Positions 26,537 through 34,603 of a stretch of 43,528 nucleotides of DNA are shown one piece after another. The stretch lies in the NCBI GenBank assembly GCA_002841405.1, contig PGZR01000014.1, positions 1 through 43,528 on the forward strand. Reading direction: 5' to 3'. Below the pieces are notes generated by a model that was given only the letters and a program-made list of their open reading frames with translations, did not search any database and was not told the DNA's origin. A program made the translations under genes and the position numbers. This DNA comes from Firmicutes bacterium HGW-Firmicutes-4. GTDB taxonomy: Bacteria > Bacillota > Clostridia > Eubacteriales > Eubacteriaceae. Positions within the stretch are counted from its first letter, which is position 1. The number at the start of each line of letters is the position of its first letter.

Positions 26537-26562
26537 CGGACAGCGCCCGAAGGCACTGTCCG
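26537..26562 (-). terminator. Intercistronic UUCG hairpin (attenuator) after the binding-protein gene
   Basis: On the minus strand CGGACAG and CTGTCCG flank GCC-TTCG-GGC, an 11-position stem with one mismatch and a stable UUCG tetraloop, then a U-rich CTATTTTTAG. It probably stops part of the transcription or protects the bmp mRNA, so the lipoprotein is made in excess over the transporter. Confidence 0.7.
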
Positions 26563-26576
26563 TTAAACTATTGGTA

Positions 26577-27671
26577 CTATTTTAAACTACCGACGACATT
26601 ATCAACAAACCAGTCCATGCTTAACAATGCTTCATCTGTCATTTTAGATCCGGCCGTTACTTTAACTGCACCAGTCTGATCTTTTAATTCTCCTGTGAAA
26701 ATATTCAGCTGTCCAGATTTGATTGCTTCTGTGGCAGTATCAACTTGACCTTGAGCAGTACCCGGTGCAAGAGCTGTCAGTTCATCGAGCAGAACGATCC
26801 CGTCATTCATGCCACCCCAGTATTGCTGAGATTTCCAGGTTCCGTCAATCACAGACTGAACGGCATCGGTGTAGTAACCGCTGAAATCCCAAAGAGGTGC
26901 AGTCATGTATACTTCTGGCATGGTTGTCGCCGCACTTAGGTCATATCCAATTGATAATTTACCAGCTTCTTTAGCGGCTTCCATGGTTGCCGTTGAATCC
27001 TGATGCTGAGCCGTTACGTCACAACCTTGTTGGATCAGCGCTTCGGCTGCTGCTTTTTCAACGGTTGGATCGTACCAGGTGTTGGTCCAGGAAACATTAA
27101 CAGTTGCTGCCGGATTTACCGATTTCACACCCAGAGCAAATGCGTTGATTCCGCGGATAACTTCTGGAATCGGCATCGCCGCAACATACGCAATTTTATT
27201 TGTTTTGGTTGTTAAACCAGCTACGATACCAGAAAGGTAGCGTGGTTCTTCAATTTTTCCAAAGTAAGTTCCTAAATTATCGGCAGTCATATAACCTGAA
27301 CAATGTTCAAATTTTACATCTGGGAATTCTTCAGCAGCTTCGACCATTCCATCCATGAAACCATAGCTGGTTCCGAAAATAATGGTACATCCCTGGTCAA
27401 CCATGTCTCTGATCGTAGAAATAACGGCACTTTTTTCTTCAGGCACATTTTCTTTGACGATAGTTTCGACTTTTCCACCCATGTTTTCAACCATTTTTGC
27501 GCGACCATTGTCATGCGCCTGCGACCAGCCACCATCATCTGCCGGTCCGACATAGATAAAGCCAACCTTTGTAACCTCATCTTCTTTAGATGTCGATCCC
27601 GTACTACATCCTGCAACGCTTACAACCACCAAAACCAGTGCAAGCATCAATACTCCCAATCTTTTTTTCAT
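26577..27671 (-). CDS. BMP-family substrate-binding lipoprotein (nucleoside importer)
   Basis: The 364-residue product begins with a classical lipoprotein signal, MKKRLGVLMLALVLVVVSVAGC, with cleavage before Cys22 followed by a Ser/Thr-rich linker. The mature part is a BMP/PnrA-type binding protein: VGFIYVGPADDGGWSQAHDNG at the start and GTSYGFMDGMVEAAEEFPDVKF further in. Relatives bind purine nucleosides, including NupN of Bacillus and PnrA of Treponema. The open frame reaches 27728, but the ATG at 27671 has AGGAGG six bases away and starts the signal peptide. It is the first gene of the importer operon, and its promoter carries an inverted repeat facing a divergent MarR-type gene. Confidence 0.95.
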   Translation of the reverse strand: MKKRLGVLMLALVLVVVSVAGCSTGSTSKEDEVTKVGFIYVGPADDGGWSQAHDNGRAKMVENMGGKVETIVKENVPEEKSAVISTIRDMVDQGCTIIFGTSYGFMDGMVEAAEEFPDVKFEHCSGYMTADNLGTYFGKIEEPRYLSGIVAGLTTKTNKIAYVAAMPIPEVIRGINAFALGVKSVNPAATVNVSWTNTWYDPTVEKAAAEALIQQGCDVTAQHQDSTATMEAAKEAGKLSIGYDLSAATTMPEVYMTAPLWDFSGYYTDAVQSVIDGTWKSQQYWGGMNDGIVLLDELTALAPGTAQGQVDTATEAIKSGQLNIFTGELKDQTGAVKVTAGSKMTDEALLSMDWFVDNVVGSLK

Positions 27672-27734
27672 TCTCTTCCTCCTATTTCTAATCTGGTTTA
27701 GCACCGTTATGATAACAGTCCTACCCACATTAAT

Positions 27735-27763
27735 ATTTTAACTAAAAAACAGTTAAAATGCAA
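27735..27763 (-). promoter_or_regulatory. bmp promoter overlapped by a perfect 9-bp inverted repeat (operator)
   Basis: Minus-strand TTGCAT (27763-27758) and TAAAAT (27740-27735) are 17 bases apart. A 25-base palindrome, ATTTTAACT-N7-AGTTAAAAT (27735-27759), fills the spacer and the -10. A repressor bound there would block polymerase. The divergent MarR protein is the obvious candidate. Confidence 0.7.
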
Positions 27764-27807
27764 TCTAAAAAAAGTTGAATAAATCAGCTGCCCGAACGAT
27801 GTTTTTA

Positions 27808-27836
27808 TTGCAATAAACCGGTAAATTCGGTATTAT
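27808..27836 (+). promoter_or_regulatory. Promoter of the MarR-family gene
   Basis: TTGCAA (27808-27813) and TATTAT (27831-27836) lie 17 bases apart, about 70 bases before the start codon. Confidence 0.65.
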
Positions 27837-27907
27837 TATTATGTAACCGAGGTGAACCAGATTCTTCACCCTGTTAAAAGGTAGTTTGTATTGAAAGGAG
27901 TGTCATT

Positions 27908-28528
27908 TTGAAAAAAGAAAAGAAAAACAAGAAACCGGATCTCAAAGAAGTTAAAGATTCGAAAAAAGAGACCAAAAAGAAAAGTGCTGCTGATGAAAAA
28001 AAAGTAGGTACGGTTCTAAAAAAAGAAAAATCAATCTTACCCAATCTTGTTCCACCTGATTCAGCGGTTGATCATACCGCTCTCAAGAAACTGATGATTG
28101 ATTCCGCTGTACTTTATCAGAATATTCTTGTTTTGCCCCAGTCCTTTACAGTCAATGAAGGTTCCTATTCCCTATATCCTTCTGAACTGAAAGCCCTGGA
28201 TATGATTGGACAATTTTCAGGCATCAATCTGACCCAACTAGCTAATAAATTAGGGATTTCGAAAAGCGCCATTTCAAAGTGCACCTCTAAACTGCTGGAA
28301 AAGGAACTGATCGGAAAAGAAAAATCCCCGACCAACGTCCGGGAAGTGGTCTTCACCCTGACCCCAGATGGTCAGGCCATTTTTGATCAGCTGGAAAAGG
28401 TTCATAACAATCTGTTCGAACCTTTTAACAAGTCATTGGACGAACTCTCAAACCAGGAAATCAATGACCTCCACCGCATCTTTTTAACCATTCAATCCAG
28501 CCTTACCGAAATTATTGATAAGGTCTGA
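27908..28528 (+). CDS. MarR-family regulator with a lysine-rich N-terminal extension
   Basis: The 206-residue product has a winged-helix MarR domain at about residues 60-200: LKALDMIGQFSGINLTQLANKLGISKSAISKCTSKLLEKELI is the helix-turn-helix and recognition helix, and SPTNVREVVFTLTPDG is the wing. The first 45 residues are almost all Lys, Glu, Asp and Ser, low-complexity and unlike ordinary MarR proteins of about 150 residues. The start is TTG at 27908, seven bases after AGGAG; no ATG fits. It is divergent from the bmp operon and shares its intergenic region, so it most likely controls nucleoside uptake. The ligand is unknown. The basic tail might add nonspecific DNA contact. Confidence 0.9.
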   Translation: MKKEKKNKKPDLKEVKDSKKETKKKSAADEKKVGTVLKKEKSILPNLVPPDSAVDHTALKKLMIDSAVLYQNILVLPQSFTVNEGSYSLYPSELKALDMIGQFSGINLTQLANKLGISKSAISKCTSKLLEKELIGKEKSPTNVREVVFTLTPDGQAIFDQLEKVHNNLFEPFNKSLDELSNQEINDLHRIFLTIQSSLTEIIDKV

Positions 28529-28536
28529 ATTAACAC

Positions 28537-28566
28537 GAGCCCCTTGTTTCAACAAACAAGGGGCTC
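28537..28566. terminator. Terminator shared by the convergent marR-like and DUF308-like genes
   Basis: A perfect 13-bp stem (GAGCCCCTTGTTT with its complement) closes a 4-base loop directly after the regulator gene. Only modest T-runs follow on either side. Confidence 0.85.
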
Positions 28567-28591
28567 TATTATTTGATCAATTTGATCTTTT

Positions 28592-29950
28592 TTATAATGC
28601 TTCCTGGGTTGTGATTTCTTCCTGATTCCCAAAGATTTCCCGGGAGTATATTTTTTTCTCATAGATTTTTGTCCCCGGACGTTCCAGGGCACCCATCAAA
28701 AATTGGTAATAGGCTCCCGGGGTGACGATGTTACCAGTGGCCGGCTTTTCAAAACCGGTGTTTTCAAAAAGTGAATCCGCCACCTTGACACAATTGGTAT
28801 TAAGCGCAAAATAGGTCTTTAACGGGCCCTTTTTAAATTTATAAAATCGTGCGCCAGTGCCCTTGTAGATAATATCTTCGACACCGGCGTAATCACCTGG
28901 TTTCAGCAGTCCCTGCTCAGCCAACTGAGTATCACAGAACCATTCAACCATGTTTTCCTGAAAGCGGCTGTAATTATCCTTGATAATCGCCAGTTCGTCA
29001 CCGGTAAAGGCAACCTTAAAAGAGATCAGCACCTTCCCATCATTAAGAACCGATTTTCTCAAATAGCGGTCCTTGTCACAGATAAAAAGCACCCCATCGC
29101 TCATGGCTCCACCTAAACGGTAGGAGTGGCCGTCAAAATTCCCATAGGAAATGGCTTCATTTCCAAAGATCAGATCCACATGACCAAAAGCTTCCATGAA
29201 CTTTTTGGACAGATGTACCAGAATTTCCACATTCATCGGATTAATTCCAGCCTTCTCCGGTATCAGAACTTCCTGGGATAAAACATAGGCGTTGGCATCT
29301 TCGGAAGCAATTTTATTATCATATTTTTTTAATAAGGTCATCGGAACAAAGGCTCCCAGCAAAGAAGGTAAGGCAATTCGCATTTTTCGCTGAAAGTGTT
29401 TCGCTGTCTTACTCATTTTTTCCTGCGTTTCCTGATCGTTAAAAGCATCAAATAATAATGTCACCCCATACCAGACCAGATAGATCCCTGCTACAATAGC
29501 GAAACTGGCAGTTTTGAAATAACTGTTGATAAACAGATAGATACCGAAAAGAAAACTCAGCAAGCCACTAATAAAATAGACGCCGTAATTGGGAACGCCA
29601 TCACGCCAATAAGTCACTGCCGAAATTAATCTGGCAAAGCTGTTAATCAATACATAGGCGGCAAAAATATAGGGAATCAGCTCGGCGACGGTAAATCTGA
29701 AATAAAACAGCAACAGCGCAAAAATCAAATTGACCGCTGCCCCAAATATTCTCATTTTTTTGCTGTCACCGTGAGCTTTGAAGAACACTGAAATAAGGTT
29801 AATTCCGGCAAAAACGACCAGGGCCGCCATTAACAAAACCACAATTTGTTCCACCGAGGTTCTGGGATGGGAGATCATATAAATACCAATACCTCCGACG
29901 CCAACTCCTGAAAGTGTCCCCAGGATTTTTTTTATATTTTTCTCGTTCAT
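28592..29950 (-). CDS. Membrane protein with DUF308-like N-terminus and uncharacterised C-terminal domain
   Basis: The 452-residue product has about six membrane helices in its first 190 residues, arranged as paired hydrophobic segments with the look of DUF308/HdeD proteins (for example IYMISHPRTSVEQIVVLLMAAL). Residues about 200-452 are a soluble domain I do not recognise. It contains VEILVHLSKKFMEAFGHVDL, NEAISYGNFD and WFCDTQLAEQ, which vaguely recalls hydrolase-like Lnb/DUF4105 or permuted papain folds. Those have a His and a Cys in such positions, but this is only a hint. AAGGGTG precedes the ATG. It follows the pilus operon by about 105 bases with no clear terminator, so read-through is possible. 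Confidence 0.75.
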   Translation of the reverse strand: MNEKNIKKILGTLSGVGVGGIGIYMISHPRTSVEQIVVLLMAALVVFAGINLISVFFKAHGDSKKMRIFGAAVNLIFALLLFYFRFTVAELIPYIFAAYVLINSFARLISAVTYWRDGVPNYGVYFISGLLSFLFGIYLFINSYFKTASFAIVAGIYLVWYGVTLLFDAFNDQETQEKMSKTAKHFQRKMRIALPSLLGAFVPMTLLKKYDNKIASEDANAYVLSQEVLIPEKAGINPMNVEILVHLSKKFMEAFGHVDLIFGNEAISYGNFDGHSYRLGGAMSDGVLFICDKDRYLRKSVLNDGKVLISFKVAFTGDELAIIKDNYSRFQENMVEWFCDTQLAEQGLLKPGDYAGVEDIIYKGTGARFYKFKKGPLKTYFALNTNCVKVADSLFENTGFEKPATGNIVTPGAYYQFLMGALERPGTKIYEKKIYSREIFGNQEEITTQEAL

Positions 29951-30055
29951 TTTATCACCCTTCCCAGTGACTGTATTTAGTCTTCTATCCTTGACCAGAC
30001 GCAGATGACAAGACGTTTCTTTGCTGATCCGATATTATCTGGTACTCACAGTTTT

Positions 30056-30748
30056 TTACTGTTGGTAAACCGCTTCATTCTCCTCATTAGCCGGGGTATC
30101 TTCCTGTATCCCGTAACTTTCCAGTTTCAGGCGCATTTGTTTTTCGTCTGTCAGACCTTTTTCGATTTCATAGCTGATGACCCGGATAATCGGTGAACTT
30201 TGATTTAATTCATTAAGAAAAGCCATAAATGATTCGTCATTTCCTGAACAAACCACTGCAAATTCACAGGTCGCTAAAAACTTGCCATCTGGCCCCTGGA
30301 TTGATTTTTCTTCATTCTTCTGAAAACGCTCAGCGATCCTCACCCCCAGCTGTTCATTGATCTGGATATCGATTGGTCCAAATTCCAGTGAAGTCAGGCC
30401 GACCTCTGCCGATTCTGCCATTTTTGCCACAGCCTGATATAACCTGACCGTATCCAGACTATCGGGCAGATTATTTCGGGTTTCATCAAGTTCCCCGCCA
30501 ATTTTCTTAAGCTCCTTTAAATAAGTTTCTTCAGCCATTTGATCCGGTAATTCCAGATTATAGCGAACTTTATCTGCTAATATTGATTTATTGTTACGGT
30601 AAGCTTCATATTTGGGGATAATCAACAATGCAATCAGTATGACGATCAATGCCCCTGATACAATTCCTTTTTCAATCCTGTTTTTTTTCTTATTCTTTAG
30701 GGACTGGGAGAGTTTTTCATCAAATCGCTCCATATTGTTTCTGTTCAC
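30056..30748 (-). CDS. PilO-like type IV pilus inner-membrane protein
   Basis: The 230-residue product has a short cytosolic start, one membrane helix (GIVSGALIVILIALLIIP, about 28-45), a coiled-coil (about 55-110) and a small alpha/beta domain, the layout of PilO. In the known system PilM, PilN and PilO form an alignment complex that links the pilus machinery to the cytoplasm. Its start overlaps the PilN-like gene by ATGA-type coupling. It is the last gene of the pilus operon. Sequence conservation in PilO is low, so the call relies on topology and on following PilM and PilN. Confidence 0.8.
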   Translation of the reverse strand: MNRNNMERFDEKLSQSLKNKKKNRIEKGIVSGALIVILIALLIIPKYEAYRNNKSILADKVRYNLELPDQMAEETYLKELKKIGGELDETRNNLPDSLDTVRLYQAVAKMAESAEVGLTSLEFGPIDIQINEQLGVRIAERFQKNEEKSIQGPDGKFLATCEFAVVCSGNDESFMAFLNELNQSSPIIRVISYEIEKGLTDEKQMRLKLESYGIQEDTPANEENEAVYQQ

Positions 30749-31311
30749 TGCTGCACCTCAGTTACTTGAATATCAAAAGTAAATTCCCAAACTGCTTCCT
30801 TATTGCCCTCATTCGCCGGTGCACTCTCTTTAATATTGGTGTTAACCATGTTAATCACCCGGAAAACCTCTCGAACAGAAAGTTTTTCTTTGAACTCCAT
30901 AATCTCTTCTTTATTTTGTGTTTCTCCCGAAATAATTAGCCGACCATCCTGAAAATCATAATATGAAAGACGGATCCCAGCAGGCAAAACCTCGCGGATT
31001 TCCACCATCGTTTGGAGGGGAAGCGCTTTTCCTTTGCTGATGGAATCTATCAGAAGCTGTCGATGTTCCAACATCTCTTTTTGAAGGGAAAGATTGGCGT
31101 AAATAATCTGGTATTCCGACTTGCTTTCGATCATTGCTTCCTGCTGCCTGATCTCATTCTGACAACAGAGATCTAAAAAAGCCAACACCCCATAAATGGT
31201 CAGCACTCCCATAAATAATCCGATAAAAATTATCCAACTCTTATTTTTAGAACCACCTTCCCGTTTCTTTTTCCCCGAAACCACCGGCAGTAAATTCATT
31301 TCATGCTTCAT
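30745..31311 (-). CDS. PilN-like type IV pilus assembly protein
   Basis: The 188-residue product begins MKHEMNLLP, matching the conserved N-terminal INLLP motif by which PilN docks on PilM. A membrane helix (about 28-50) follows, then a coiled-coil and a PilN domain with LPAGIRLSYYDFQDGRLIISG. The start at 31311 lies inside the end of the PilM-like gene (11-base overlap); the open frame to 31326 would add five residues ahead of the conserved motif. It should bridge PilM in the cytoplasm and PilO in the membrane. Confidence 0.85.
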   Translation of the reverse strand: MKHEMNLLPVVSGKKKREGGSKNKSWIIFIGLFMGVLTIYGVLAFLDLCCQNEIRQQEAMIESKSEYQIIYANLSLQKEMLEHRQLLIDSISKGKALPLQTMVEIREVLPAGIRLSYYDFQDGRLIISGETQNKEEIMEFKEKLSVREVFRVINMVNTNIKESAPANEGNKEAVWEFTFDIQVTEVQQ

Positions 31312-32275
31312 ATAAACCCACCGCACTCTTAATCTGAGCGCTTTTAATCAATCCGCATACGCAGGGTGTAATTAAACATAGTTCAGCTTTTGACATTTGT
31401 CTGGGAAAAATCAATTCCTCTTTCTCATCTAGAAGATCATAGGTTGGCCGGATTTCTCTATTCATCCGTTTCGTCAAATACTCCAACACCCCGGGACACA
31501 GGCTTTCTCCACCCATCAGGTAGATATTTCCGTTATCGCCAGCTTTTTCACACCCCAACGGGGATATGAAAATCTGCTCCGCGGCTTTAATAATCTGCTG
31601 TAAATAAGTTTCACCATCCCAGTGGACTTCCAGATCGATCCGATGATTTTCACTGAGAGCATCCCCTTGAAAATATAATAATCGGGTACACTTTTTCCCC
31701 ATATCAATAATCAGCGTTGGCTGACCACCATTCTGAGTCATCAAGGTGTCAAATGCATAAGACTGAGGAACAATCGCTGATAATTCACAACCGATTTTTC
31801 GGAAAATTTTTGTGTACCATGTTAGAAGGGTTCTTTCAGCGGCAACGCCCAGCACATCAAGATTTTTGTCGTCCATGCCCAGGTGTTCAAACCACTGAGT
31901 CCGCTCCCGGGCAACAAAATCAATCCGCCATTGTTCCAGGTTTTCTGAAATAAGCAATTCCATCTGCAGGTAAATCGCATCTTCCACCTCATTAATCGGC
32001 ATCATTGGAAAGGTAAATGTAGCGACCATCATATCTTTATGATTGATTAACAGGGTCACCTCATCTTTGCGATGATGACCTTTTAAAAGCGGCCGCAAAT
32101 ACCCCCTGATCTTCGGTTTCTTTTCAGGTTTGGCTTCTGGTCTGAATTGTTCAGGTGTTTTTTCAATACGTATATCGCTAATATCGATGATTCCAGACTC
32201 ATTTATTACCCCAACGACTATTTTAGTTAACGCTTCTCCAAGATCAACTATCCAGAATTTTTTGCGTTTTTTCAA
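31301..32275 (-). CDS. PilM-like actin-fold ATPase of the type IV pilus
   Basis: The 324-residue product has the actin/FtsA-like fold of PilM: FWIVDLGEALTKIVVG at the N-terminus (phosphate-1 motif), the inserted segment with LLINHKDMMVATFTFPMM, LIIDMGKKCTRLLYF (phosphate-2) and GNIYLMGGESLCPGVLEYL (adenosine motif). PilM binds the PilN N-terminus in the cytoplasm. It lies 4 bases after the PilX-like gene. The protein is somewhat shorter than the roughly 350-residue Gram-negative PilM. Confidence 0.88.
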   Translation of the reverse strand: MKKRKKFWIVDLGEALTKIVVGVINESGIIDISDIRIEKTPEQFRPEAKPEKKPKIRGYLRPLLKGHHRKDEVTLLINHKDMMVATFTFPMMPINEVEDAIYLQMELLISENLEQWRIDFVARERTQWFEHLGMDDKNLDVLGVAAERTLLTWYTKIFRKIGCELSAIVPQSYAFDTLMTQNGGQPTLIIDMGKKCTRLLYFQGDALSENHRIDLEVHWDGETYLQQIIKAAEQIFISPLGCEKAGDNGNIYLMGGESLCPGVLEYLTKRMNREIRPTYDLLDEKEELIFPRQMSKAELCLITPCVCGLIKSAQIKSAVGLYEA

Positions 32276-32279
32276 AAGA

Positions 32280-32708
32280 TTAAACGCCTCCTAACATCTT
32301 CCAGTTAAACTTTACGATCTGACCCGAGGGCGCTTCTCCCGTTTCAAGGTTCAGTTCAATTTCACTGCTGAATTTTTTCTGATAATTATGGTATTCACTT
32401 TCTACTTCCACATACCGCTGCTTTTCAGATGTTTTAAAAACAAGAATTTCATAAAATCCGCCATTTTCATCAGGCACCTTACCGCAGGTACCCGAATAAT
32501 TAACATCTTTTTCGAGTTCAGCCTGAAGAATGGCCATGGCATTTTTCCCAGTCAAAATACATAACTCATAATCCTGATTTAAGGTGTTTGCCTGCAACTC
32601 CGCAATTCCCCGGGTTAACATATAACCCGCACCCGCTGCCAGAAGCGCAATCACAACCAGAACCAGGGGCAGAATAAAACCATGCTCATTTTGACTCATT
32701 TTTCTCAT
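32280..32708 (-). CDS. PilX-like minor pilin-type protein
   Basis: The 142-residue product has a hydrophobic N-terminal helix directly after a His-Gly (HGFILPLVLVVIALLAAG) and a soluble C-terminal part with two cysteines. Glycine before the hydrophobic run is pilin-like, but the usual glutamate at +5 is missing, as in PilX/GspK-type subunits that cap the fibre. The ATG overlaps the PilW-like stop as ATGA. Function is inferred from position among four other prepilins. Confidence 0.7.
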   Translation of the reverse strand: MRKMSQNEHGFILPLVLVVIALLAAGAGYMLTRGIAELQANTLNQDYELCILTGKNAMAILQAELEKDVNYSGTCGKVPDENGGFYEILVFKTSEKQRYVEVESEYHNYQKKFSSEIELNLETGEAPSGQIVKFNWKMLGGV

Positions 32709-33208
32709 ACAAACTCCACCTCTCTTCCGTGGGAAATGGTTGTTTCCCGGTAATAGATCTTTCCTTCCACGGCCAGACTGTATTTAATGTGGATTTCATG
32801 ATTGGGTCCCAGGGTCATGGTAAAAGACTGAATACCATCCGCGAATTGACTGTTTCCTCCTGAAATGATCGAACTTAATTTGTTTTCTCTAACCTTATAG
32901 CGCCTTAAGAAGCCGTTGCTGTATTGATAAAAGTTATAATATAGTTCCGGGTTCTCCATATCCTGAAGATAAATGCGATTATTCTTATGATATATTTTTT
33001 CTGATCTTAAGATCTGTTTTTGAAAATATAAATTGAGATAACGTTCTGTATAAAATAATTTCTGATTGGTCTCGGCCTTTTTGCTGATTGTATTCAGATA
33101 GATCATTCCCGAGAGCAGCAAGACCAGTACCAACGAAATAACCATCAGTGAAGTCAGTACTTCAATTAGGGAAAACCCGGTGTTCTTCCTTAACTCCGAT
33201 TGACTCAT
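32705..33208 (-). CDS. PilW/GspJ-like prepilin
   Basis: The 167-residue product carries the type III signal RKNTG|FSLIEVLTSL: cleavage after Gly11 and Glu at +5, then a hydrophobic helix. The start MSQSEL at 33208 has GGAGG upstream, inside the end of the PilV-like gene (47-base overlap); the open frame to 33277 would put 34 residues before the cleavage site, too long for this class. The C-terminal part is mostly beta (FTMTLGPNHEIHIKYSL). It is a minor pilin or pseudopilin. Confidence 0.85.
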   Translation of the reverse strand: MSQSELRKNTGFSLIEVLTSLMVISLVLVLLLSGMIYLNTISKKAETNQKLFYTERYLNLYFQKQILRSEKIYHKNNRIYLQDMENPELYYNFYQYSNGFLRRYKVRENKLSSIISGGNSQFADGIQSFTMTLGPNHEIHIKYSLAVEGKIYYRETTISHGREVEFV

Positions 33209-33611
33209 CCTGCCTCCAAAACACCTTAATATGAAACAGTTCATCGATACTCTTCCCGCCTTTATGCAAAATTTCAAGCTCGTATAAACTGGTTTGATTG
33301 TCCTGACGTACTTCCATCAGCATATAGTCCGGATATTTGCTTGCTAAAATCCGATCCACGCTATCGGGGAGATTCGTAGCAGATTCTTCCTTTAAACAGA
33401 GATTTATATCATCGGCAATGCTGTTGATCGCTAGCGACTGTTCAAAGATAGTTTTCGATACTATTTCTGTTTTAACAGCCATTCCGTAGAGTCCAAGTAT
33501 CATTGCCAAACCAGATCCACAAACAGCAATGGCAATAATGGCTTCCATAATAGTATATCCGCCTCGTGAATTTCCAATCTGCCTGAATCCAGACCCGTCG
33601 TTATGGTTCAT
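33162..33611 (-). CDS. PilV/GspI-like prepilin
   Basis: The 149-residue product has a prepilin signal NSRGG|YTIMEAIIAI, with Glu at +5 after Gly18 and a hydrophobic helix to about residue 45. Tyr in place of Phe at +1 is less common. It overlaps the gene before it by 11 bases and the one after it by 47, so all are translated together. It is a minor subunit by length and position. Confidence 0.82.
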   Translation of the reverse strand: MNHNDGSGFRQIGNSRGGYTIMEAIIAIAVCGSGLAMILGLYGMAVKTEIVSKTIFEQSLAINSIADDINLCLKEESATNLPDSVDRILASKYPDYMLMEVRQDNQTSLYELEILHKGGKSIDELFHIKVFWRQDESIGVKEEHRVFPN

Positions 33612-34113
33612 CTAAATAAATCCTTCCATTACCTACCTGAACAACAATTTTTCTGACTACACCATTGTAGCCGTTAAGATAGACCGTCCCTCCCTGGGAT
33701 ACGGTACCATGCTGATGAAGCGTTAATGCGGCGGCACCCGTATAATCCCCGGTAAAGGTCAGGGTTTCCACGGGAATATAATCGCGATGATTTACCCCGG
33801 CTTTTGTCCAGATAACCTGCATCGCCGTTTTTCCAAAGCGCACCTGTCGCTGGTAGCCATCCATGATGGCTTCATTCTGATGCTGAAGCAAAGTGTACAA
33901 GATTTTTTCACACTCAGCTTCACAAGCCGCATCGCTAAAGGGATCTTTGCTGGTGAAACCATTGCTGAGTAAGGTAACAGTGAGTAACGATAATATCGAA
34001 AGCGATACCAACAGTTCCAGTATCGTGAAACCTGTTTCACTATTGAAACACTTATTATCCTTAATCCGCCTGAGCTTTTTTGCCATGTATTCGTTTTCAT
34101 CTTGGTTTGTCAT
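33601..34113 (-). CDS. GspH/FimT-like prepilin
   Basis: The 170-residue product has the signal NSETG|FTILELLVSL (cleavage after Gly28, Glu at +5). The C-terminal half contains GTVSQGGTVYLNGYNGVVRKIVVQVGNGRIYL, a beta-rich stretch with the Gly-rich pattern typical of GspH and FimT. Its ATG overlaps the major pilin stop as ATGA. Such proteins prime fibre assembly. Confidence 0.85.
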   Translation of the reverse strand: MTNQDENEYMAKKLRRIKDNKCFNSETGFTILELLVSLSILSLLTVTLLSNGFTSKDPFSDAACEAECEKILYTLLQHQNEAIMDGYQRQVRFGKTAMQVIWTKAGVNHRDYIPVETLTFTGDYTGAAALTLHQHGTVSQGGTVYLNGYNGVVRKIVVQVGNGRIYLDEP

Positions 34114-34490
34114 TTGGTTGTTAAACTGATCTGTTTTGTTGCGGAATTATAGGTAAATATTTTCCCCTTGCTAACGGCCTTCAATTCCGCGTTTTTTAAA
34201 TAACCGACCTCATATAATTTAGTAACCAGTTCATCAAAGGTGTCCACAGCTGGATCTATTTCTCCTTTTTCTGCTTTATACAGTTCCACAGCACTTTCAA
34301 CAATACGGATATTGGCCAGATCAGTTTTTTCCTGAGAGTTTGCAAGAACACCGGTAAACCGTGGAATAGCCAAAGCCGCCAGTGCGCCTAAAATAGCAAT
34401 CACCACAATTATTTCCATCATTGTAAAGCCACGAACATTATTCAGCCTGGTAATTTTTTGTTCTTCAGTCAATTTGCTTTTACTTCCCAT
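34110..34490 (-). CDS. Major type IV pilin or GspG-like pseudopilin
   Basis: The 126-residue product has a strong prepilin signal NVRG|FTMMEIIVVIAILGAL with cleavage after Gly21 and Glu at +5, followed by the hydrophobic helix and a GspG-like body (ANIRIVESAVELYKAEKGE). It ends without a disulphide pair. As the first gene of the operon it is probably the main fibre subunit. Upstream, TGGTAATAT at about 34520 may be an extended -10, but no -35 supports it. No PilB, PilC, PilT or PilD homologue is in the window. Confidence 0.88.
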   Translation of the reverse strand: MGSKSKLTEEQKITRLNNVRGFTMMEIIVVIAILGALAALAIPRFTGVLANSQEKTDLANIRIVESAVELYKAEKGEIDPAVDTFDELVTKLYEVGYLKNAELKAVSKGKIFTYNSATKQISLTTK

Positions 34491-34540
34491 TATTTATCCC
34501 CTATCTCTTTTTTACTTGATATTACCACTCCTGTAAAATA

Positions 34541-34572
34541 AAAAAAAGAGTAAATATTTTGCATATTTACTC
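34541..34572 (-). terminator. Terminator of the PdxR-like gene
   Basis: A perfect 10-bp stem (GAGTAAATAT with its complement, 5-base loop) is followed on the minus strand by eight T residues. Confidence 0.92.
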
Positions 34573-34603
34573 ACCGCTATTACACAAACACTCTGTCAAA
34601 CCA

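Noticed and set aside
27839-27858. TGTAAC-N5-TGAACC before the marR-like gene as another WalR box
   Set aside because: The second half differs at two key positions and lies in a different context, so chance is as likely.
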